Shown: piece by piece, positions 48,009 through 58,871 of the stretch
How the letters are laid out: every line of letters begins with the position of its first letter
Numbering within the stretch: the stretch's first letter is position 1
From: Pseudofabraea citricarpa
Taxonomy: Eukaryota; Ascomycota; Leotiomycetes; Helotiales; Dermateaceae
Reading direction: 5' to 3'
Assembly: GCA_029641185.1 (NCBI GenBank)
Contig: JAPWGK010000023.1
Span: 620,001 to 684,000, forward strand
Length of the DNA stretch: 64,000 nucleotides
Program-made: the position numbers and the translations under genes
The notes under the pieces: generated by a model
What the model was told of the DNA's origin: nothing
Databases searched by the model: none
What the model saw: the letters and a program-made list of their open reading frames with translations, nothing else

Positions 48009-50804
48009 AAACCGGAAGCGTGCTTCCTGAGGAGGAGAAACAAATCAGATGAGATGGCCGCTGTACTGTATGAGGTTTAATGTTGTGCATGACGATCGGC
48101 GGGGTTGAGTAGTGGACGAATTGCTTGAGAAGGTGAGTCGGTGCAAGAGGGTGGGTGCTACGATACGGCGCCCGGCTCTCACTGGCTCACGGGCGACGAG
48201 GGGAAGAGAGGGCTCTTGTCCTGGAGCTTGATTCTTGATGCTTTCGGCACTTGAGCGTGACAGTCTCCCCATCCATCTTGGGAGGGGACGAGGGGGACGA
48301 GGGGAGGGGACGCCCGCAACGGCAGTACCAGACTTGGGTTGGGTACTATACAGCACCGTATCATATGAGGGGGCCCAGTCAATGATCTTCACCCACTATC
48401 TCCAGTGCCCGCGACCAGCAGACACCAGACGAGGAAAACCGTTTTCGTCACCCGCTGCGGTGACGACGTGATGCGTGACTGACGGCCTGACGGACCCCTC
48501 CTCAAACAACTGATTTCTCACCTCTGGCTAGTGAGTGAGCAGCGCCGAAGGGAACAGCAGTATAGTGATGATGATGATGATGATGGAGGTGGTGGTCAGA
48601 GAAACGCAGGTACGGCGTACGGGGTTGGACGACGGAGCTGGGTCGTAGTTGGGTTGGTATTGATATTTGGGTTGCTGGATCTCCGTCCAGCGCCTCCTTC
48701 GTAATCAATGCGACCAGCATCCGCCAGCACACACACACACGCACATACGCACACGATGGGAATTGCGCAATGGCCATTGTTATGTCATGAGATAGGATGC
48801 ATAGGATGGATGGGATGGGATGGGATGGCAACCTACAGTGCAATAATACAAGCGATAGGATGAGTGATGGATGATGGATGACGGAAGGGTGTGTGGATGG
48901 ATGGTGATGGAGAGGCACTAGAAGGAGAAGGCACACATACAAAGACAACTCACTACTCACTACTGACTACTGACCACTGACTGATGCTACTGTACTGTGC
49001 AGTAGACAGTGCAGTGCAGTGCTGATGGACTCACTCGTGGACTCATGGACCATGGCCCATGGACCATCCCATAGATTCATCGACTGATGGCCCCAATGGA
49101 GCCAATGGAGGGGGGACGGTGATTTAATCGATGGTGTCACTTTGCAGTGAACAGAGCAAAGAAAGAGGAGTAGTTACCAAGACGACTCCACCTGCTGAAC
49201 GAGGAAGGAAGGCGAAGAAGCTGCCAAGCCAACGCTGTTCTAGAAGGACTGGGTCCATCCATGGAGCCCCTAGGCCGGATGCAATCCTAGCCCGCAGCCA
49301 CGGGCTCCACCTGCACGCCTAGACTATGTCATTGGCCAGGTGGAATGCCGCGGGCGCTGGGACGAGCCTGCCATTCGCCGGGCGTGATGCGTCGTGCGTG
49401 CTTGGCTTCTTCTAGTGCCCTTCTAGCGTTGGAGGCTGCGTCGCCCCACACTATTTGGCCGCCCTTCAATCGCTCGCCGTCTCAGAGTCGCATCCACTTC
49501 AAGGCCAAGGGATGAAAGACTCCATGTTCCATTCACATCATGCATCGCTCGAATGTCTCTGGCTCTGGCCGTCCGTCGATTCTCTCGTAGCCTTGACCTT
49601 GCCAATCACCACCATTCCTGACTATTCTTGAACTTTGCACCCTCCTAACCTACCTTATTGAGCAACTACATCTCCTCAACCTCACCACTACTGCCCTTCT
49701 CCTCTCTAGCCTCACGAGCACACACACGCACACACACATCGACATCAACATCAACAACACCACCACTACCACCACCACCACCTCCTCCTCCTCCTCCGCT
49801 GTTTGCTGCTGCAGAAAATCTTAAGTTGCCGAAACAGCCACACACGAGACACGCACATCCGTCACCCGCCACGGTCCAGCCATCCAGCTATCCAGCTCTC
49901 CTCGTTCCCCCAAAAAACTGACTACGCACCTCAGTCCTGTCGTAGGGCTTGACCAACTGTCACTTCGTTAACGTCCTCCAACCATTACTCTGCCCGTTGT
50001 TTCTTCGCCCCGAGACATCCTTCCCTTCCTTACCATCAACACCAGCGTTGTCTAGCAATAATTGCCTTTCCGAACGAGCTCGACGACTCCCCCCGAGCGT
50101 TGCAACACAGCCGTCTCCCCCTCCGTCACCAGCATCGTGATTATCTACGGCTTCCTCGGCCACTATTGATTGTGTGTTTCTACGAGAGTGTGTCACGCTC
50201 TTGTCTGGATTGCTTCAACTTCCTTCTAATCGCGTCACTCCCGAGGTTCTGTCAGACTTCAGCCATTCCTTCACATCTTCCCCGACAAAGAAGCTTTTTT
50301 TCGACCGGGTCTCGTTTTGGAAGGTCGCACGCACTGTATTATACTCCACCGAGATCGCTTTACAGCAAGACAACTCCACCAAAAGCCTGATCCTTCGCCC
50401 CTACGGCCTTCATTTACCATCTGCCATACCCTGTTCCTTCGTGTCGGAGACGCTGTTCCAGAAGCAATTCAACCGACATCAATTTCTGTCGATACCCGTC
50501 CTGTGTTGGTCGACCACCACCGCTATTGGAGACATCTCATAACTGACGCGCTCACACCCGGCTACCTGCAGTCTACGACGTACGACCTTCTCACTTTTGT
50601 CTAACACAGCAACGGCGGGGTCACCTCTACTCGGTTGATGAAGCAAACAGGAAGGACCGGTTCTTTCAACACGATTCTGTACCATTAGGAGACTCTTTCG
50701 ACTCATGCATTCGACGCGGTAGCATTTCCTCTCATCTCCTTCATCTCTCCTCGACGACGCGATACGACTCGACTCGTGGAGTCACCCAGCAGACCATTGT
50801 GCCC
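48009..50804. other. Repeat-rich region and probable leader of the RGS gene
   Basis: No supported gene. Contains GAT repeats (48568-48585), GGGAT units (48805-48828), an ACTACTC tract (48950-48980), ACAC and CACCAC/CCTCCT tracts (49720-49800), and AGCTATCC units near 49880. The C/T-rich last 1.1 kb is likely promoter and 5' leader of the RGS gene, with several upstream ATGs. Confidence 0.5.
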
Positions 50805-51965
50805 ATGAGATATCTTCGAACCGCAATGAGAAAATCGAAACACCGAAAACCTCCCTCATTGTACTTGCATACATCATCGAGAGAAACATCACCACGCTGC
50901 TCGTCCGTCCTCTCGGACTGGGACGCAGACGACGAAGGCTTCATGTCGTCGGGGGAATTCCTGCCTTCGAGGCCGCTGAGTCTGGCGATACCTTCAGGCC
51001 CGTACTGCCCTCGTAGACCAACTCTACAAGAAGTCCTCTCAAACAATGCACCACCGCCATGGACCCTCAGCGCCTTCATGGCTTACCTATCGCAGAACCA
51101 TTGCTTAGAAACCTTGGAGTTCACAATGGATGCTTCGAGGTACACGAAACATTATCATAGTATGGTTGACAGCGATCCCCACACCCCATTATCTCCGAAT
51201 ACCCAAGGTTGTGAGTACGTCCGAATGCTATGGATGAAATTATTAGACGCATATATCGCTCCAAACGGGCCACGAGAAGTCAATCTTCCATCGGATGTAC
51301 GAGATCGATTAATGGCTCTGCCTTGCACATATACACCCCCACACCCTTCTGCACTGGAAAGGGCAGTAAAGATCATTTACGAACTGATGGACGAGTCTGT
51401 CCTGGTACCATTTGTCAACTCGGTCGTCTCAGCAAGAGGACCCGAAACCTACACGACACCATGGACCTCGAACGATTCAATGACGGATGCTTATATGACA
51501 GGCTCATTAGACGAGCGCTCCCTTTCCCCAACACGATCTCGCAACAAGAAGGACAAGAGTCCACAGATTGGCTTTGCCGATGATTCCATGTCCCACTCCT
51601 TTACTGGACCTTCGCCTAGATTCTCTCATCACTCGCATCTCTCTGCAGCGATCAGCCGTGGTTCGTCAAGACTGTCTACCCATCTTACAGGGTCGTCTGC
51701 CGATGCTCCAGAAAGCATGACTGATGATAGTACAGACTCAGCAGCATCTCCATCTGGGTCGGCATTAGAGCCAATGACACCACCTACGACTCCTCCAACC
51801 TCAGACACCGGCTTTGCTAACATGTCACCTGGTACATCACCTCGCAACTCGCGAGCCGAAGGCAGCGGATGGAAGAAGATGGGTGCGAAATTGGGATGGA
51901 AGAAGAGCCGATCCGCTCACAGCTCGACTTCGAGTGCAAGAGGCGTCAGCGAAGAAGCCCAATGA
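50805..51965 (+). CDS. RGS-domain regulator of G-protein signalling (RgsA/Rgs2-like)
   Basis: The frame from the ATG at 50805 to TGA at 51963-51965 encodes 386 residues without introns. The RGS domain lies at about residues 73-208: PTLQEVLSNNAPPPWTLSAFMAYLSQNHCLETLEFTMDASRY is the hallmark start (quoted motif positions 72-113), and ALERAVKIIYELMDESVLVPF the end. The fold accelerates GTP hydrolysis on heterotrimeric G-alpha subunits; in aspergilli the RgsA group acts on the GanB-cAMP branch. The domain is followed by a Ser/Thr/Pro-rich tail. The stop codon is odd: the same frame stays open for 364 codons beyond it, with protein-like composition (next entry). The length to the TGA agrees roughly with known RgsA proteins, so termination there could be normal. 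Confidence 0.9.
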   Translation: MRYLRTAMRKSKHRKPPSLYLHTSSRETSPRCSSVLSDWDADDEGFMSSGEFLPSRPLSLAIPSGPYCPRRPTLQEVLSNNAPPPWTLSAFMAYLSQNHCLETLEFTMDASRYTKHYHSMVDSDPHTPLSPNTQGCEYVRMLWMKLLDAYIAPNGPREVNLPSDVRDRLMALPCTYTPPHPSALERAVKIIYELMDESVLVPFVNSVVSARGPETYTTPWTSNDSMTDAYMTGSLDERSLSPTRSRNKKDKSPQIGFADDSMSHSFTGPSPRFSHHSHLSAAISRGSSRLSTHLTGSSADAPESMTDDSTDSAASPSGSALEPMTPPTTPPTSDTGFANMSPGTSPRNSRAEGSGWKKMGAKLGWKKSRSAHSSTSSARGVSEEAQ

Positions 51966-53060
51966 GGAGAACAGGTCACGTCGTTACCTTCTGAGCCTTC
52001 TTCTGATAACCCTAGTATTCCGATTACGAAATCTGTACCGGCGAATCCGAATGAGGTGCAAGTTGAAGCTGATCCAGGCTTGGTTCTCTCGCAGACGAGC
52101 CTGGTCCAAAGTGATGTTGGATCGCCGATCTTAGAGGCTCATCCTGGTTCACCAGTAGATCTCTCAGGGCGTCGACCATCACTGTCAGCTTCAATGGCCT
52201 CAGCTTCGATACACAGACCATGTGAAAAACAAATGGTGGATTCGTACAGATTTCAGACATCGCCTACATTCATGGGGAATTCGGAAGAATTTCTAAGAAG
52301 GGATGGCGTGGCCGCAAAAGAGAGTCCTTGCACAGAAAGCAAGAAGCTGATTGGAAGTCAGCCTGGCCAGAGAAGATCACCAACATTACAACAGTCATTT
52401 TTTATCCCGGCCAAGGTCCCTGAACACGATGAGATTCATACCATTTCAGCACCTATATGTGTTACTGAGGATGGTTTATCTGACGAGACAGTTATGAAAT
52501 TCACGTATCCTGATCCTGCATATCGTGGCACCTGGATTACGACTTCTCCTGTGGGACACGAATCACGCAGTTCTCTTGCGACAACTAATACCTTGACTTC
52601 CGAAACCGCTCAGACCCAAGGCACACCTGCTGTCACATGTCGAGATGTGGGCTCAGATGGCACTGCTAGTAATCCTTCAAGTTGTGCTGTCAGTATCATC
52701 TCTTCTGCCGTATCGACCAACAGTGGTGATGTTTATGGTTGGGAAGAAGAGTTGGACAGAAAGAGTCTCGAGGCCTACGGCGGCTGGGAGAGACAAGCTC
52801 CCAGGCCCTTACCCAGCGGCAGCAGAAGTGGCTATCAAGCTTGCCGTATGCAACGAGCTCGAACGGGAACAGAATTTTGTCAGCCTCAAGTTAAGCGTAC
52901 GGATATCAAAAGGCGAAGTTTACTTCATCGGGTTCTCAACCTCAGCAGAGATCACAAAAGGACGGCAGTTGCGGATGAAGAACGAATTCCACAAACATTA
53001 TCTTACATCGAACCGCCAACACCTGCACCTCTCAGTTCATCCATCGGCATCGGATCATGA
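51966..53060 (+). other. In-frame open extension downstream of the RGS stop codon
   Basis: Directly after the TGA of the RGS gene, in the same frame, 364 sense codons run to a TGA at 53058-53060. The product is Ser/Thr/Pro-rich with folded-looking patches (TVMKFTYPDPAYRGTWIT, YGWEEELDRKSLEAYGGWE) and a basic segment (KRTDIKRRSLLHRVLNLSRDHKR). It resembles the continuation of a regulatory protein rather than random sequence. Possible explanations are stop-codon readthrough, a recent nonsense change (CGA to TGA fits), a sequencing error, or a separate gene starting at Met 52193. I tested the visible strong GT and AG sites around the TGA and found no frame-preserving intron of normal size that removes it. 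Confidence 0.5.
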
Positions 53061-53950
53061 ATTTCAATATAAAAAAGCACTTCAAAATGTGTCACGGCAT
53101 CATTTAGCGATTTCTTACGTTTTCACTTTTCAGCAGAGATATCACCACTTCATCATTGTTACGGATTTGGCGAGGGGGGGTCAAGGGATTACGGGGTTTT
53201 GCATGCATTCATCACGGAAATTATTATCGGTACAAACAAAAAAGGTTGAGAAAAAGGGTCTTCTCCACGGAGAGATTCCTTGTATGGCGTTTCGGATTTC
53301 ATTCCTCTTCGTGAATCGAAGAGGAACTCATAGACATGGGCGTCGGTGGAGTTTGTTTTTTTGGCGGGTGTATCCTGTTGTTGAGCGAGCTTCCCACATT
53401 ATTGCATTTGCATGGTTTGGTTTACGGGGTGGGGTGGGGTGCAGGGGGTTGGTTGTGTAGTGTTTGGGGAACTCCAATACCTCGTTTGGGTGTGAGAGTA
53501 CATTTGAAAGGTGCATAGGGCAATTCTTCTTTTCTTGTTGACACGAATTCAACGAACGGATAGGGAGAAAAGAGCGTGGCGTATCCAATTCTTACTTGGC
53601 GCCAGAAGGGGAGCAGCATTGGAAGACGGTGGAATAAATGCATGATGGGGTTAATAGTCACATCATCATATTATGATATAATATTTATTACCTGCCACCC
53701 CCAAGCCTACGTCTTTTCTTGATCCATCTCTGAAGTGAAGTGGAGTAGAGTGAACTAAATAATACTAATATCTATTCTTGTAACTTGACTTGATAGAGAG
53801 GTAGTACAATTAAGTGAGGTGGATTAATCTTATTATCTATCTCCCCTACAATTACCGCAAATCTCATGTAGACTTACTTGGCTCGAGGACAGCGGTACAG
53901 CTGATTTTCTCCTCCCCAGGCCCAAATTCCGAGCAGTTAGTTAATTAGTT
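53061..53950. other. Convergent spacer
   Basis: Lies between the 3' ends of the RGS region and the reductase gene. It includes an AT-rich stretch near 53650-53700 and 53750-53850. A plus-strand frame that overlaps from 52645 to 53460 is a frame shadow at first and noncoding-looking after 53060. Confidence 0.5.
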
Positions 53951-54946
53951 CTACAGGATTCCAGGGATGACAGCCTTCTTATTCCCGACCTTCTCCTTCC
54001 CGAACCTGTCGATGTACCACTTCCGGCCATGCACGGCCCGAGGAAGCATCGTAGCGATTTCATTGATGACGAAGTTCCTCGCCGGTACGCAATACGCACC
54101 GCCCATGAGCCAGAAGCCCGACCACTCGATCCACTCACAGAGGTAATGCGGGTACAGGACGAAGGTGAAGAGGCCGTTCTTGGGGATCATGTAGACCTTA
54201 TCGACCGTCTGTTTCTTCTTCTTCTTTTCCTTCTCAGCGCCGTCTCGTTCCTGTTCCTCTTCCTGCTCCTTCTCTTCGCGCTCGATCCGCCTCTGGGCCG
54301 CGCGGCGGATCTCGCGCAGCTCGTCGTCGTGGAAGATGTTCCCTACCAGGCCCAGCACGAAGACCATCATGCCCAGCTCGAGGCGCGCGCCGCTCTTGTA
54401 GTTGCTCTCGTGGTAGTGCCAGTCAGCGCGCGTGCTGGGCCCGTAGCCGCCCAGCCAGCCGCCGAACTGCAGCCCGTTGCTGACCTGGAACAGCAGCGCG
54501 AAGAGCCACACGTGCGGGCTGATGGGCGACATGGATGGCGCCACCAGAGGGCTGATGACGGCGCGGTACGCGTAGTGCACCACGTAGAAGGCTGCCATCA
54601 CCTTGTTCTCCCACGGCAGAGGCCCCGCCGGCAGTGTGTTGAGGATGTATAGCAGCGTCATGGGCCCCGGGAGTTCCATCGTTATCCACGCGATTCGTCC
54701 CGGTATGTTGAAGCGTGAGTTGCTCGATGTCTTGCCCATCGTGTAGATCCGGTCCACTTGCGGGAGCCATTGTATGAGCGTTATCTGGGGAGTTGCGGGA
54801 GAGAGTCAGTCGTAGTTGGGTCATTGGATGGAGAGAGACCGGGGAAGAGAGAGAGGAAGATGTACCAGTGGGAAGAATTGCCAGAGCCAGACTGTGAGTT
54901 CCCAATTCTCGCGCGAGGGTGGCAGCCAGTTGGTTATTAGTGCCAT
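53951..54946 (-). CDS. 3-oxo-5-alpha-steroid 4-dehydrogenase family membrane reductase
   Basis: Two minus-strand exons (54946-54866 and 54784-53951), separated by an 81-nt phase-0 intron with a CTGAC branch, encode 304 residues. The N-terminus begins MALITNWLPPSRENWEL, and the joined sequence reads WQFFPL-ITLIQWLPQ. The C-terminal steroid reductase domain is clear: ELGMMVFVLGLVGNIFHDDELREIRR, then IPKNGLFTFVLYPHYLCEWIEWSGF, and GRKWYIDRFG ... KKAVIPGIL at the end. It is closest in pattern to the SRD5A1 type. A charged Glu/Lys-rich insertion of about 35 residues (about 187-223) interrupts the domain in a cytosolic loop. These are multi-pass ER enzymes that reduce a C=C double bond with NADPH. 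The fungal substrate (sterol-like, enoyl or polyprenol) is not known from sequence. Confidence 0.9.
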
Positions 54947-55362
54947 TGTGTTCACCGTGCTCTTCCTCGAGAGAAGAATTATGGATTGAATTGAGCTCCT
55001 GAGGAATTAGATGATGGGGGAAGTGAAGAGAGGAGGAGGGGAGGAGGAATCGGAATTAAACGAGCGAAATGGGATGATTCATTAGAGTTGGTTTCCTTCT
55101 CTCTCTGTTCCCCTCCTTTTTGGTGCTGCAAGCAAGTGCAAGTGACGTCTTCGTTGAAACGTTCGGTAGTGAGGTAAAGTTCGAGCTTGGAGAGGTACCG
55201 ACGTTGGTTTTGTCAGCCTTGCATGATGCGTAATGAGGTAAACACAAGTCAGCTGGTAGCCTTGTATTTCCTGAACTGACCCCCACCTCGTACGGTACCT
55301 CACTTCCATCGTCAGCTTATATCATCCATCTCTCAACAGAGAGAAAGTGAGAGACAGCCAAG
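54947..55362. promoter_or_regulatory. Divergent promoter region between the reductase and Pof1-like genes
   Basis: About 416 nt separate two ATGs that face away from each other, so both promoters must lie here. I see no clear TATA box. Confidence 0.5.
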
Positions 55363-56795
55363 ATGACCGCATCTACAGCAGCTTCGATACAGAAATACAC
55401 CACCCTCTTAAAATCATTCACTTCCTCTTCGTCAACATTCCAAATCCTGCATTCCCTCGGCCCACCCCGCTCTGCGCAGCATCTCAAGAGATTATATATC
55501 CTCGATTCGTCTTTCAACCCGCCCACGCTCGCACACCTACACATCTGCACCTCGTCGCTCACGACACCCTCTTCTTCTCCGTCTCCCGCTCCGTCGCGAC
55601 TCCTCCTGCTGCTGGCGATCCAAAACGCCGACAAAGCAGCGAAACCGCTCTCCTTCCCCGAACGGCTGCATCTGCTCACGCTGTTCGCAAGCTCGCTGTC
55701 GCACAACCCTTCCACGAAAGACATGGGGATCGACATTGGCGTGACAAAGCTCCCGTACTTCCATGCCAAGGCGGCGTCGATCTTCGACAGTGCTGCGTAC
55801 AAGTGTGCGGATCAGGATCAGGAGCTAGAGCAGATCCACCTCACGGGCTTCGATACGCTGGTCCGTATCCTGGATCCCAAGTACTACGACCAGGGCAGGT
55901 TGGATGTCCTGCGGGGCTTCTTCGATCGCTGTAGATTGAGGGTGACGTTTAGGCAGGGTGCTGAGTGGGGAGAGAGGGGGTATCAGGAAGAGCTGCTACG
56001 CAGGATTGCGAGGGGGGAGTTGGATGGTATTGGAGCTAGGAAGGAGTGGGTGACGGACGAGAGGATTGTGCTGGTTGAGGGCAGAGAGGGCGCTCCGATT
56101 AGTGAGTTGTCTCTACTTTCTTTCTTTCCCTCATCCTGATTTGTTGGGTTCTTGGAATGCGTGTTTCTAATTGATTGCGTTGCGGGTCCGAGGTCATTGA
56201 CTTAGTGGTCAATGGTTACACTATGTCTCGATGTCACGATATTACCATATCACGATGTTACGATGTTGAGTCAGTTGTATACCGCAATCTACATGCAACC
56301 AGTCTAGTGATTGGCAAATAGTACATCTGTATGTCGATGAATTCGTCCGAGGTCGTCCGCATAGAGCTATTGCACTCGGTCCGAGTTTGACTGCAACGTC
56401 GAAGCAATAGTCATGTGACGACCTTAAGCTCTTGGAGAAGAAATCCTCGCTCATCGAGACAAATTGGGATAAGAGTATTGCTTTTAATCCTCTTTCTCCC
56501 CGGAATAATAAGTATGAGAACCTAGTTTTAGCCATCGTACGAAAAATGCACTATAATACTCGACATTGAAGCTTGTACAATTGCTCTTTCCTGCTTTCAT
56601 CACTCTCAAATCACTTGTCCCATTCTTTAACTTGGGTAAATTCAACACTGATAGTTCCTCCCTCCTTTAACAGGTAGTACTAGAGTCCGCGACGCGATAA
56701 AATCAACCGATACCTCTGCACTGGATGACCTCGTCCCGGCCGAAATCAAGAATTGTATATTAGAAGAAGGATATTATCGAGATCCAGAACCATAG
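55363..56795 (+). CDS. Pof1-like nicotinamide mononucleotide adenylyltransferase-family protein
   Basis: Two exons, 55363-56101 and 56674-56795, encode 286 residues across a phase-1 intron of 572 nt. The nucleotidyltransferase signature SSFNPPTLAHLH lies at residues 49-60, with THxxH-like TLAH replacing the usual HxGH. The second signature ISSTRVRDAI begins at residue 246 and is made by the splice itself, which strongly supports this intron. FPERLHLLTLFA, TGFDTLVRILDPKYY and GYQEELLRRIARGE fit the family core. It resembles yeast Pof1, which has been linked to NMN adenylyltransferase or ATPase activity and protein quality control. The intron is ten times longer than others in this window. Confidence 0.85.
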
Positions 56796-58871
56796 AAAGT
56801 AAAAACGGAGAATCTCGACAAGGAACGAAACAAGAAAACCTATCTAGAAAAATGATACAGTGAGTTTTTATTTTTATTTTTACAAGTCTCTTAATTACAG
56901 ACGGAGGACAAGGCCAACGAGTGTTGCCGAGACGAGTTTATTTTTTCTTTTCTTAAAAAAAAGGGCTGTGAAGCCATGGATGGACATATCTTCATCTTGT
57001 ACCATAGAATATACTTTCGCTTCATGCTTTTCTCAAACCTCCACACAATCCTAAGCTTCCCTACCCGAAACTCTCTCCTTGCCAAAACCTCTTCTTGCGC
57101 TGTCCAAAGGAAGAAAAGAGAAGGGGAATGATATCATGGGACGAATGCGTTCGTTTAGCAGAAAGAAACACTCTCAAAGCATCTTCGTACATCTCCGCAT
57201 GATACTTTTCTCAAAACAAACTCTATCCCATCTTCCCCGGAACTCTCTTCTCTTTCTAGAAACTAGAACCTAAAATCGAAAATGACATCAGGAGCTCAAT
57301 GCATTTACGAGCTACTGTATCTACCTACAGTATTCTTTTCGACATACATCCTTCCAGATTTTATGCCTCCCGGGGAAATTATGATTATACTTTCCTCAGC
57401 TCTACTGCACTGTACTGTATCTCCCCCGAAACGAAACTCTCTCCCTCCCAAGATGTCTTCTTCTCAAGATGATAGAATAAGCTTAACGCGTACAGTACAA
57501 GCCATCCGACCTCTCAATATATCTGTCTATTTTCACATCCTAGATTGAACCTCCACGTTATATATGATCCTTTGCCTCAACGGCTTCCTCGCAAAAGAAA
57601 CTCCCGGGACTTTCTCCGTCTAGAAGAAGAAGAGAGACAGAGGAAAAGATCTCATGAGGTTGACGCGTCTATACTGCAACAGGTAAGTCATCTAACAATA
57701 ACCATATCTCCCGATTCTTGGCCTCGTCTCGATACTTTCTTCCTCCTTCTCCTCCTCCAACGCTCCAAGTCCCCATCCAGCTCATCCCAAGCTTCCCCGG
57801 AACCTTCCTCCATCTCTCATCCCTCATCCCTCGTCCCTCATCCCGCCCCCAGCAAACCAAGAAGCAAAAAGAAACAAAAAGACAAAACGGTATCACGAGG
57901 CTAATGCGGGAACCTTAACAAAGACAAGAGGCAGAGACGAAAAGAGAATGATCCAAGGTCAGGCCAGCCCAAAAGCCAATATCTCCAAAACTCAAAAACC
58001 CTCACTACTATTCAATGCCCAGAGAGCCCAGACACGGCAGAGGAGATTTATTACAGTACCGCACTTTACTGTATTGTGCTGCGCTGTACACGGCGAAAGG
58101 TTAAAAGAAAGAAAGAAAGGATCGGAGCGGATACCTTTTAGCTTTTGAAAGTGGCCTTCCGACACGGATCCCCCGGACCGCTGCCGCCACTGCCCGACTC
58201 GAGAGTCGAGAGGTGGAATTGAGGGGGGGAGACCAGAAACAGAAACGCATGGCTATGTAATGGATGTTTGAGATTTGGGATGGGGATGTGGATGGGGATT
58301 GGGGGGGATCGGGTCGCAATGCATCGGCAGTTGAGAAGGCAGGTAGGTCGCTACAGTAGAGAGGCGAGGGAGGATATTTGATCTTGTGCGTCCAAAGTAG
58401 AAGATGGCTCTTGATGAGATCAAGTGATTAAAGTTCAGGAATGCGAGAGAAGTGCGAAATAAGACGCCCAATTCATTCTTGAATATGTGTACTGTTTGTA
58501 ATAGGATTATACTACCAATGAGAACCCAACATCATGATATCCTTCGCATGTACGCACGCACGCACGCACTCAGACCAACACGCTCTATGCTAACCAATAT
58601 CCTCCCAAAATCATCAAGCCGCCCAAAATGAAGCAAAAGACAGAAAACAACCATCATCAGAACGCTAACCTTTTCCTTCATCCATCTCGTAAACCCCCAT
58701 CCATCGTCCATCATCCATTTTCATCATCATAATCATCGTAATGATATGCCGTCAACATCATTAGAGAAAAGGTAGCTCTGCCACCCCATTCTTTAAAGAC
58801 TCTTAGTCCCTCGTATCTCCTCGCTTGCCCTCCCATTCGGTTTCGAAGTTGTATTGCGACCTTGATATACG
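56796..58871. other. Convergent intergenic region with diverged repeats
   Basis: Between the Pof1-like gene and the aquaporin gene. Stretches around 57065-57115 and 57425-57470 share CCGAAACTCTCTCC... blocks, suggesting an old duplication. ACGCACGC repeats lie at 58552-58570. No gene is supported. Confidence 0.5.

Noticed and set aside
52645..53460. 271-codon plus-strand frame overlapping the RGS extension
   Set aside because: It is in a different frame from the better extension and turns noncoding-looking after 53060.
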